DNA from: UBA2030 sp049969475
GTDB taxonomy: Bacteria > Bacteroidota > Bacteroidia > Bacteroidales > TTA-H9
Direction of reading: 5' to 3'
Assembly (NCBI GenBank): GCA_049969475.1
Contig: JBMFOU010000004.1
Location: 62,001-126,000, forward strand
Length of the DNA: 64,000 bases
Shown here: one piece after another, positions 57,501 to 64,000 of the stretch
Layout of the letters: every line of letters starts with the position of its first letter
Numbering within the stretch: the stretch's first letter is position 1
Made by a program: the position numbers and the translations under genes
Notes under the pieces: model-generated
What the model saw: the letters and a program-made list of their open reading frames with translations, nothing else
The model's database searches: none
Told to the model about the DNA's origin: nothing

Positions 57501-58922
57501 ATGAAAAAAATATGGATAATTATCTCGGCTCTGCTGACCGGGTTGATGAGTACTACTTCAGCTCAAAATATGGTATTTGGGGATTACTTTAGAGATACTA
57601 CACTTCGTCTCGATTATTTTCACACAGGTAACACTACTGAAGATATTTTTGCACCCGATCGTATCCTAAACGACGGTCCCTGGCCAGGAAGCAAAACTCA
57701 TCTTTTGGATGAGCTCCCATTGGGGCCCTATTTTTTTGAAGTGGAAGACGCAGCCAGCGGTCGATTGATTTTTAGCAGGGGCTTTGCCAGTATTTTTGGG
57801 GAATGGCAATCCACCCCGGAAGCCGTCAACTATGGCACTTTTCATGAATCGGTACGTTTTCCCTGGCCCAAAAAACCGGTAGTGGTTTATATAAGTAAAA
57901 GACAAAGTGATAATACTTTTCAACGCATCTGGCAAATAAGCATTGATCCAGCTTCCAGAGCGGTAAATCCTTCACCCCTCCCGCCTTCGTATGAATGGTG
58001 GGAAGTGTTTTGCAACGGAAAACCCGAGCATAAGGTAGATATCGTGGTTTTGGGCGATGGTTATTCTTTTGCTCAGAAAGAAAAGTTTAAAGGTGATGCA
58101 GAGAGGCTTGTGGGTGAGTTGTTTAAGGTTGAACCTTTCAAATCGCGAAAAACCGACTTTAATGTAAGAGCCTTATGGACGCCTTGTGCATTGGAGGGTA
58201 TCAACAAACCTCACCCGGGTGTTTTCAGACGAACCCCTCTTTCACTTACCTATGGTGCCTTCGATTCAGAGCGCTATGTTCTGGGCTTTGATAATCGCAC
58301 CCTTAGAGATGTAGCAGCCACAGTTCCTTACGATTTCACTTTTATTATAGTGAATGAACGAACTTATGGAGGAGGGGGCATATATAACCTCTATGCAACC
58401 GTTTCGGCCGATAATAAATTCTCTGATTACATATTTGTACACGAATTTGGTCATCATCTGGCTGCTCTGGCCGACGAATATTACACTTCTGCGGTAGCCT
58501 ATGAAGCACCCGATACCCAGGTTGAACCCTGGGAACCTAATATTACAGTCCTCAAAGACCCTGCAAATCTAAAATGGAAACACCTGGTTGAGGAAGGTAC
58601 TCCCATTCCAACGCCCTGGGATAAGAAAGAGTATGATAGTTTTAGTTATGAAATTCAAAAAAAGAGAAAAGCTATTCGTGAGAAAGGAGAGCCGGAGGAG
58701 GTGATGGAGGCCTTGTTTGAATATGAACGTAATCATGAACGTGAAGCCATAGCCAGGATGAAGTATACGGGTAAAGTTGGGGCTTTTGAGGGGGCTGGTT
58801 ATCAGCAATACGGTCTTTACAGGGCTGAAACCGATTGTATTATGTTTACGCGCAATAAACAAGCCTTCTGCAGGGTATGTCAGGACGCTATTCAAAAAGT
58901 TATCGATCAATACTGCCGTTAA
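57501..58922 (+). CDS. M64-family (IgA peptidase-like) exported metallopeptidase
   Basis: A 473-residue exported zinc peptidase. The start at 57501 gives signal peptide MKKIWIIISALLTGLMSTTS. An N-terminal beta-rich domain (about 20-165) precedes the M64 peptidase domain, which opens with VDIVVLGDGYSFAQKEKFKG and has the metal motif VHEFGHHLAALADEYY with Glu as catalytic base. The name comes from Clostridium ramosum IgA protease, but most Bacteroidota members have no known substrate. No T9SS CTD is present. A Lys/Glu-rich segment at about 385-435 is probably helical. Followed after 11 bases by a TPR-HTH regulator. Confidence 0.9.
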   Translation: MKKIWIIISALLTGLMSTTSAQNMVFGDYFRDTTLRLDYFHTGNTTEDIFAPDRILNDGPWPGSKTHLLDELPLGPYFFEVEDAASGRLIFSRGFASIFGEWQSTPEAVNYGTFHESVRFPWPKKPVVVYISKRQSDNTFQRIWQISIDPASRAVNPSPLPPSYEWWEVFCNGKPEHKVDIVVLGDGYSFAQKEKFKGDAERLVGELFKVEPFKSRKTDFNVRALWTPCALEGINKPHPGVFRRTPLSLTYGAFDSERYVLGFDNRTLRDVAATVPYDFTFIIVNERTYGGGGIYNLYATVSADNKFSDYIFVHEFGHHLAALADEYYTSAVAYEAPDTQVEPWEPNITVLKDPANLKWKHLVEEGTPIPTPWDKKEYDSFSYEIQKKRKAIREKGEPEEVMEALFEYERNHEREAIARMKYTGKVGAFEGAGYQQYGLYRAETDCIMFTRNKQAFCRVCQDAIQKVIDQYCR

Positions 58923-58933
58923 AACAAGAATGT

Positions 58934-61132
58934 ATGAAGAGGCTTCTACTGGTGGGCTTTTTTTGGATAGTTAACATTGGCCTGGCCGAAGCCTCACTCC
59001 CTGATTCCTTGCTTAACCGTATTGCCAGGATAGAACCGCAGAGGAAAATGGCTGCCCTGATAGAATTCGGGAACCGTATGCTTACCTCACACCCCGCATT
59101 GGCGGAAGAAGCCGGTTTGATGGCATGGAAACTCACCCATTCACTGGATGATCTTAGGCTCAAGCGTGAGGCAGCCTTTTGGCTAGGCAAATACTATCAA
59201 AGCACCGGCTCAGATTTTAAGAAGGCTGCCTATTACTATAAAAAATCGGTGAGTTTTTCTTCGAGTGATAATCCGCGGATGCTGGCTGACGTTATGATGC
59301 AGCTGGCTTCTTCCTATCTGTTTGAAAAATCAATGGATTCAGCTCGTTATTATGCCCAAAGGGCTGCTTACATTTACCGCCAAATTCCGGATGAGGAAAG
59401 TTATGTCACGGCTCGCCTATTAGCTGGAAATATTTTTTTAGAAATAAAACAGGTAGATTCAGCTATTTCCAATTTTGCCCTATCAGCCGACGCGCTGGAA
59501 AATTTAATCAAGGTTACTGTCCCGGATGCTCCCAAATTCAAGCAGTATCTTACACGTATGGCCGAGATTAAGTCAATGCTGGCCCATACATGGCTGCTCA
59601 AGGGCAATTATCGCGTGGCTACTGCTGAAATTAATAAAGCGCTGGCCCATGCTGTATTAGCAGGCAATAAATATCTGCACCTCCATCTATCTCTCGATTA
59701 TGCGGATATTTACGCCAGGCAAGGCATATATGAAAAATCGCTGGAGGTCTTGTTTAGAATGTTAAAAGACTATGAGAAACAAGATGATGCAAACGTTTTG
59801 GCCGAAATATGGCAACGAATTGGGGTGATATATGCCTCTTTGGGTGAAATGGAGAAGTCGCAACAAAACCTGAGAAAGTCGGTAGAATTATTAAATTCAG
59901 CGGGGAATGTGGCTGCAACAGCTGCTGTTTATGCCGTCATGGGCGATGGATATTATAACGATCGAAAGTACGATACGGCGGAAGTCTATTATCGTAAGTC
60001 CTTTGAAATCAATCGGAAGTTTGAGAATTTGCGTGGTATTATGGAAGATCTGGTGCGTCTGGGCAATCTGGCCATAGCCCAGGGTAAGCTAAACGATGCC
60101 GAGACATTTTTTGGGGAGATACTACGTCAGGGAACTACGCACGATTCCACTTTGATGGCCAGCGCATGGAAAGGCATAGCGCAGCTTAACCTTAGAAAAG
60201 GACATTTATCCGAAGCCATCTATTTTGCCCAGAAGACCTATCAACATGCAGAAGGCGTTGGTGACCTGAACAGCCTTGTGGAAATGGCCAATCTTCTGGC
60301 GGAGGCTTTTGCTGCAACAGGCGATTATAAGAATGCCTATCAATGGCAACGCGTTCGAAGTGCATGGTACGATTCCCTTAATTTAATAGGTCATAAGAAA
60401 GAAATTACCCGCCTGCAGGCTCGGTACGATTTCGAGAAAAAGGAGGCTGAATTGACGCTCGAGAAGGAAAAAAGTCGCAATCTGGCCCGCACGCAACGCC
60501 TTATTCTCTATTTTTCGGTTTTAGGTATTTTGCTTGTAGTAATTATCGCCCGTTTGCTTTACAACAGAGAAAAGGAACGCCGATTAACAGAGAGCCTAAA
60601 CTACCGTCGCGAAGCCGAATTGGCGCGGACACGTCAGGCTTTGATGGAAGTCGAGGTGAAAGCCCAGGAACTGGAGCAAAAACAGTTGAAGGAAGATTTG
60701 AGGAAACAATCAGCTCATCTCACTAATCTGGCCATTATTATAGCGCAAAAGAACGAATTTATCAATCAGCTTAAGGATCAGATTAAAAATCTACGCCAGG
60801 CCCAGGGGCAAGAGAAAGACAAATGCATGGCAGACCTCATTCATCAAATTAATCATCAACAACGACTCAATGCCGACCTCGACCACTTTCGCAAAGAAGT
60901 GGAGGTTGCTCATCAAAATTTTTACAAACGATTGGCAGAGATTTGTCCATCCCTCACATCACACGATAAAGACCTGGCCGGATTATTGCGCATAGGTCTG
61001 TCTTCCAAAGATATAGCATCGTTTAACAATGTGTCGGTTAAAGCGGTTGAAATGAGCCGCTATCGGCTTCGTAAAAAACTCAATTTGTCTACGGATGAAA
61101 GCCTGGTGGATTTTCTCCAGAATCTTTCCTGA
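58934..61132 (+). CDS. TPR-transmembrane-HTH regulator
   Basis: A 732-residue protein with a one-component layout common in Bacteroidota: signal peptide (MKRLLLVGFFWIVNIGLAEA), about nine TPR-like helical repeats in the periplasm (40-505), one TM helix (LILYFSVLGILLVVIIARLL, about 535-554), a long cytoplasmic coiled coil (about 560-660), and a C-terminal LuxR-type HTH (LLRIGLSSKDIASFNNVSVK and AVEMSRYRLRKKLNL). It probably senses an envelope signal and binds DNA at the membrane. The start at 58934 is chosen for the signal peptide. It is co-transcribed with the M64 peptidase gene. Confidence 0.88.
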   Translation: MKRLLLVGFFWIVNIGLAEASLPDSLLNRIARIEPQRKMAALIEFGNRMLTSHPALAEEAGLMAWKLTHSLDDLRLKREAAFWLGKYYQSTGSDFKKAAYYYKKSVSFSSSDNPRMLADVMMQLASSYLFEKSMDSARYYAQRAAYIYRQIPDEESYVTARLLAGNIFLEIKQVDSAISNFALSADALENLIKVTVPDAPKFKQYLTRMAEIKSMLAHTWLLKGNYRVATAEINKALAHAVLAGNKYLHLHLSLDYADIYARQGIYEKSLEVLFRMLKDYEKQDDANVLAEIWQRIGVIYASLGEMEKSQQNLRKSVELLNSAGNVAATAAVYAVMGDGYYNDRKYDTAEVYYRKSFEINRKFENLRGIMEDLVRLGNLAIAQGKLNDAETFFGEILRQGTTHDSTLMASAWKGIAQLNLRKGHLSEAIYFAQKTYQHAEGVGDLNSLVEMANLLAEAFAATGDYKNAYQWQRVRSAWYDSLNLIGHKKEITRLQARYDFEKKEAELTLEKEKSRNLARTQRLILYFSVLGILLVVIIARLLYNREKERRLTESLNYRREAELARTRQALMEVEVKAQELEQKQLKEDLRKQSAHLTNLAIIIAQKNEFINQLKDQIKNLRQAQGQEKDKCMADLIHQINHQQRLNADLDHFRKEVEVAHQNFYKRLAEICPSLTSHDKDLAGLLRIGLSSKDIASFNNVSVKAVEMSRYRLRKKLNLSTDESLVDFLQNLS

Positions 61133-61288
61133 AGGTGGAGACTCTTTCTGAGTTTTTTCAAAAAGTAGTAGTCAAGCCCTAATTAATTTATTGTTTATTA
61201 ATTAAATAGTATTTATCCATGTAGAGCTAAATGGGTTTAGGTCTTCAACCCAAATGCTGCATTGTAGAGGTTAGATAGAACCCTGGTA

Positions 61289-61480
61289 TTTGGTAAACGA
61301 GTTTTCTGAGGATAATTTTGCCCTACTTTCTTACCGAAAGCTCCCTTTCTCCAAACTTGGCACAATTTTCCCTGCGGAAAATAATGCCGACCAAAAACAA
61401 TCAAACCATTAAGGCAGGCGGGCCGCATTTAGGATTTTGGTTAACCCTTTTTGTTTCAAATGGCCTGCCTCCTTTTTTTA
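61289..61480 (+). ncRNA. Candidate small RNA unit between the TPR-HTH gene and tlpA-like gene
   Basis: TTTG (61289-61292), a 20-base spacer and TAATTTTG (61313-61320) make a near-ideal Bacteroidota promoter. About 90 bases on, AGGCAGGC (61412-61419) pairs with GCCTGCCT (61463-61470), followed by CCTTTTTTTA, which can be a terminator. No believable reading frame lies between. The predicted transcript would be roughly 61325-61480, about 150 bases. The downstream gene has its own promoter, so this is not simply its leader. The rest of the 413-base gap after the regulator is AT-rich without other features. Confidence 0.4.
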
Positions 61481-61493
61481 TAAGAGGTAAAAG

Positions 61494-61527
61494 TTGCAAT
61501 CAATGTATATTATTATATATAAATTTG
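61494..61527 (+). promoter_or_regulatory. Promoter of the thioredoxin-like operon (TTG, 23 bases, TAAATTTG)
   Basis: TTG at 61494-61496, a 23-base spacer and TAAATTTG at 61520-61527. The ATG is 18 bases downstream. Confidence 0.6.
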
Positions 61528-61545
61528 CGCACCAAACTTTAGCCC

Positions 61546-62064
61546 ATGAAAAGACTGATTTTAACTCTCTCATTACTCATCGTATTGTCAAGTTTGCAGT
61601 CAATAGCCCAGCAGAATGGTAATCAACTGCCGGCTGTAACGGTCAAAAACATAATGGGTCAATCGGTTCATACGGACCAACTGTCCAATAATGGCAAACC
61701 TATGATCGTCAGCTTCTGGGCTTTATGGTGTAAGCCATGCATTAAAGAATTAACCACGATAGCGGAGGTTTACCCCGATTGGGTCGAGGAAACCGGAGTA
61801 AAGTTTATAGCTGTTTCCATTGATGATCCCCGTTCTTCCTCGAAGGTTAAGCCTTTTGTAGATGGTAAAGGATGGGAGTTTGAAGTTTTGCTCGACCCTA
61901 ATGGCGATTTCAAACGAGCCATGAATGTCAACCTGATTCCTCATACTTTTGTGGTGAATGGCAAGGGTGAGATCGTCTGGCAGCACACTTCTTTCGCCGA
62001 AGGAGGAGAACTCGAACTTATCAACATTATTCGCAAACTTAACCGTGGCGAGAGCCTTAATTAA
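61546..62064 (+). CDS. Exported TlpA-like thioredoxin-fold protein
   Basis: A 172-residue periplasmic thiol-disulfide protein. Signal peptide MKRLILTLSLLIVLSSLQSIA is followed by a TlpA/ResA-type thioredoxin fold with the redox site WCKPC (about 64-68, in FWALWCKPCIKEL), the cis-Pro segment LIPHTFVVNGKGEIVW, and IAVSIDD. It is the first gene of an operon with a DUF6029 barrel and an Omp28-like lipoprotein, so it may reduce or oxidise Cys in those or in exported cargo. Confidence 0.92.
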   Translation: MKRLILTLSLLIVLSSLQSIAQQNGNQLPAVTVKNIMGQSVHTDQLSNNGKPMIVSFWALWCKPCIKELTTIAEVYPDWVEETGVKFIAVSIDDPRSSSKVKPFVDGKGWEFEVLLDPNGDFKRAMNVNLIPHTFVVNGKGEIVWQHTSFAEGGELELINIIRKLNRGESLN

Positions 62065-62093
62065 ACAGTGGTAATTTCCTAGCAAAGAACCTC

Positions 62094-63812
62094 ATGAAAA
62101 AAATATTTCTACCTGTGGTTACAGGTCTTTTATGGCTCAATGGACTGCATGCGCAGGACCTTATCGAGAAAGCCTCGGTTAATGCCAATTTTCAGACTGA
62201 TGCTGCCCTGTATACTAATGACAAGGCGTTAGGCCTTGATAAGACGACACTGGCTGGGAAAAGGCTGGGCATTAACGGATATACACAGGTTAACTACACC
62301 CTTCAAAATTTCTCAGCCGGCCTGCGTTACGAGGCTTTTATGCCTCCCATGCTCGGTTTTCCTAGCGAACTTCAGGGTAATGGTATTGCCCACTGGTTTG
62401 TTAAATACCAGGTCGACAGATTTACCATCAATGCCGGTAATATCTATGAGCAGTTTGGTACAGGCATGATATTGCGCACCTACGAAGAATGGAGCCTGGG
62501 CTACGATAATGCTTTGAACGGGGTAGGGGCACATTTTACCCCCTTGGAAGGAATAACCGTGAAGGCTGTTGCTGGTTACCAGCGCAGCTATTGGGAGAAG
62601 TTTGAATCGGGCAATAGGGGTATCGTCAGAGGAGTATATGCCGATGTCAACTTCAACGAAATGATAAGTGCGCTGGAAGAAAGCCCCTGGAAAATTTCCC
62701 TGGGAACGGGTTTCGTGAGTAAGTATGAAAAGATGGCCACTAAAACCCTGATACGACCTATTGATAATCAAGGGAGTTACGAAAAATACGAATACAAACT
62801 CCCCGCCAATGTGGGGGCATGGTCGATGATGGCCATCCTGGGTTACGGCAACTGGAGTTTGATGGCGGAGTATGCCCGGAAAGATCCTAATCCCTCGGCT
62901 CTCAACAACTATATTTACCGCAATGGACAGGCTTTGCTGGCTCAACTGTCATACAGCCGTAAGGGTTTAGGCATTCAACTGATGGCCAAACGTATTGATA
63001 ATATGGGCTTTAAATCGCGGATGGATGAAAAAGGCAATGTGCTTGACATCAATTTCCTGCCTCCAGTAACTATGGTTCACGCCTATTCCTTTGCCAATAT
63101 GTATCCCTACGCCACGCAACCCAATGGAGAGATGGCGTTTCAGGGACAGGTTAATTATAAAATCCCACGAAACACCAAGCTGGGTGGTAAATACGGCACC
63201 GATATAGAAATTTATTTTGCCAGGGTCAACAGTATTAAAAAGGAAAGCCCTGCACCTGGTATCCCTATAGACTCTACGGGAACGCTGGGTTATTCTTCTC
63301 CTTTTTTTACCCTGGGAGATGAAATTTACTACCAGGACCTGAAAGTGCAGGTATTTCGTAAATTCTCCTCCTCGTTTAAAACCACGGCCGCCTGGTTTAA
63401 CCAGATATACAACAAAGATGTAATAGAAGGCCACAACAACGAATATGGAAAGGTTTACACCCATATAGGAGTACTGGATATGACCTACAAGCTGAGCGAG
63501 AAGCAAGCGCTCCGGCTTGAACTGGAGGCGCTTTTTACTCAGCAGGATAAGGGCAACTGGATGGGAGCGACGCTCGAATATACCATTGCTCCCCATTGGT
63601 TTTTCTCGGTAATGGATGAATATAATTATGGGAATCCCTCGAAGGATAACAAACTGCATTATTACGGAGTATCTGCCGGATATTCCATTAAGTCTTCCCG
63701 CCTGTCCATCAGCTATGGACGTCAGCGCGAAGGCCTGTTGTGCGTTGGAGGTATTTGCCGCTACGTACCGGCTTATACAGGTTTGGGTATAACCATAACT
63801 TCCACGCTTTAA
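62094..63812 (+). CDS. DUF6029-type outer-membrane beta-barrel protein
   Basis: A 572-residue protein with signal peptide MKKIFLPVVTGLLWLNGLHA and a body of alternating amphipathic strands (for example YTQVNYTLQNFSAGLRYEAF, WSMMAILGYGNWSLMAEYAR, SRLSISYGRQREGLLCVGGI). It ends GLGITITSTL. I recognise it as the Bacteroidota family DUF6029, usually found beside TlpA-like and Omp28 proteins; the function is unknown. A Cys pair near the C-terminus (LCVGGICRY) could be a target for the neighbouring thioredoxin-like protein. Gap to the preceding gene is 29 bases. Confidence 0.82.
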   Translation: MKKIFLPVVTGLLWLNGLHAQDLIEKASVNANFQTDAALYTNDKALGLDKTTLAGKRLGINGYTQVNYTLQNFSAGLRYEAFMPPMLGFPSELQGNGIAHWFVKYQVDRFTINAGNIYEQFGTGMILRTYEEWSLGYDNALNGVGAHFTPLEGITVKAVAGYQRSYWEKFESGNRGIVRGVYADVNFNEMISALEESPWKISLGTGFVSKYEKMATKTLIRPIDNQGSYEKYEYKLPANVGAWSMMAILGYGNWSLMAEYARKDPNPSALNNYIYRNGQALLAQLSYSRKGLGIQLMAKRIDNMGFKSRMDEKGNVLDINFLPPVTMVHAYSFANMYPYATQPNGEMAFQGQVNYKIPRNTKLGGKYGTDIEIYFARVNSIKKESPAPGIPIDSTGTLGYSSPFFTLGDEIYYQDLKVQVFRKFSSSFKTTAAWFNQIYNKDVIEGHNNEYGKVYTHIGVLDMTYKLSEKQALRLELEALFTQQDKGNWMGATLEYTIAPHWFFSVMDEYNYGNPSKDNKLHYYGVSAGYSIKSSRLSISYGRQREGLLCVGGICRYVPAYTGLGITITSTL

Positions 63813-63839
63813 TAGTTTTATCTTAAATTGACCAGATTC

Positions 63840-64000
63840 ATGAAAAGAAAATATTTGACTCCGCTGCTTGCCTCATTTATCCTTTTGCTTTTTGCCTGCG
63901 AGAAAATTGAGGCTCCCTATCTTGAATTGGTTGACCGGCACATAGATACGGGACAGAATACCGGAGACACCAGCTATAAGCGAATAGTTTTGCTGGAGGA
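63840..64000 (+). CDS. Omp28-like lipoprotein, 5' part only
   Basis: A reading frame starts at the ATG 63840 and is open to the window end (53 codons). It has signal peptide MKRKYLTPLLASFILLL, lipobox LFAC, and then EAPYLELVDRHID, followed by SYKRIVLLEE at the edge. Omp28-related proteins have a KIVLLEDFTGHxCVNCP-like segment at this place, so the family call is plausible but the Cys motif lies beyond the window. It belongs to the thioredoxin-like / DUF6029 operon. Confidence 0.65.
   Translation, partial: MKRKYLTPLLASFILLLFACEKIEAPYLELVDRHIDTGQNTGDTSYKRIVLLE

Noticed and set aside
61318..61542. 74-codon frame in the gap before the thioredoxin-like gene
   Set aside because: Crosses the hairpin and T tract and the downstream promoter; composition does not look coding. 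Treated as part of a possible small-RNA region.
62313..63659. Two long minus-strand open frames (210 and 230 codons) under the DUF6029 gene
   Set aside because: Antisense to a convincing beta-barrel gene with a signal peptide; no recognisable domains or upstream signals.

Overview
The window looks like chromosomal core DNA from a member of the Bacteroidota, probably a Bacteroidales-like or deep-branching fermentative lineage. Supporting evidence is the set of type IX secretion (T9SS) and gliding genes (porU x2, porV, porP/sprF, gldJ, gldH), numerous lipoproteins, a TonB-dependent receptor, a TPR-transmembrane-HTH regulator, and Bacteroidota-style promoters (TAnnTTTG at -7, often TTG/TTTG about 19-23 bases upstream). 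I saw no transposase, phage gene, CRISPR array or rRNA. One tRNA (Glu, TTC) is present. Genus cannot be set from the sequence alone.

Layout. 1-2.7 kb: partial exported protein and replicative helicase dnaB, which has a perfect DnaA box upstream. 2.7-5.2 kb: moeA-moaA and a conserved unknown gene; MoaA is unusually short. 5.4-17.3 kb: T9SS locus, with two tandem full-length PorU-type sortases and porV on the minus strand, diverging from porP and gldJ on the plus strand. 17.4-20.9 kb: a four-gene metal-associated unit (HYC_CC_PP-like protein, TonB receptor, two HMA proteins). 20.9-26.2 kb: holB, ricT-like PSP1 gene, gldH and a class A penicillin-binding protein. 26.3-33.6 kb: Lrp regulator diverging from a Cys/Met PLP enzyme, bcp, a DUF4114 lipoprotein, recA, a TPR lipoprotein and an orphan HPt protein. 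33.7-40.4 kb: M50 protease with a Cys-rich membrane peptide, a degenerate sensor-kinase-like membrane protein, a two-gene nuclease module, mnmD-nudix, and two acylphosphatase paralogues, one without the catalytic Asn.

40.4-44.5 kb is the most surprising part: gatE and gatD, the Glu-tRNA(Gln) amidotransferase regarded as the archaeal type, with a DUF3052/YdeI-like gene translationally coupled between them. 45.3-50.0 kb: tRNA-Glu, then a complete four-gene mevalonate operon (HMG-CoA reductase, GYDIA-type GHMP kinase, diphosphomevalonate decarboxylase, mevalonate kinase). 50.1-57.3 kb: lpdA, sixA, ppk1, ackA and a 3-hydroxyacyl-CoA dehydrogenase. 57.5-64 kb: an M64 peptidase with a TPR-HTH regulator, a possible small-RNA unit, and an exported thioredoxin / DUF6029 barrel / Omp28-like lipoprotein operon that runs off the window.

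Themes: envelope biogenesis and protein export (T9SS, GldH, PBP1A), DNA replication and repair (DnaB, HolB, RecA, nuclease pair), cofactor and isoprenoid synthesis, and acetate/polyphosphate energy metabolism. Three genes (dnaB, the HYC_CC_PP gene, mnmD) have a -7 element exactly four bases before the start codon, which predicts leaderless mRNAs. All functional calls rest on motif recognition from the translated sequence; no database search was run.
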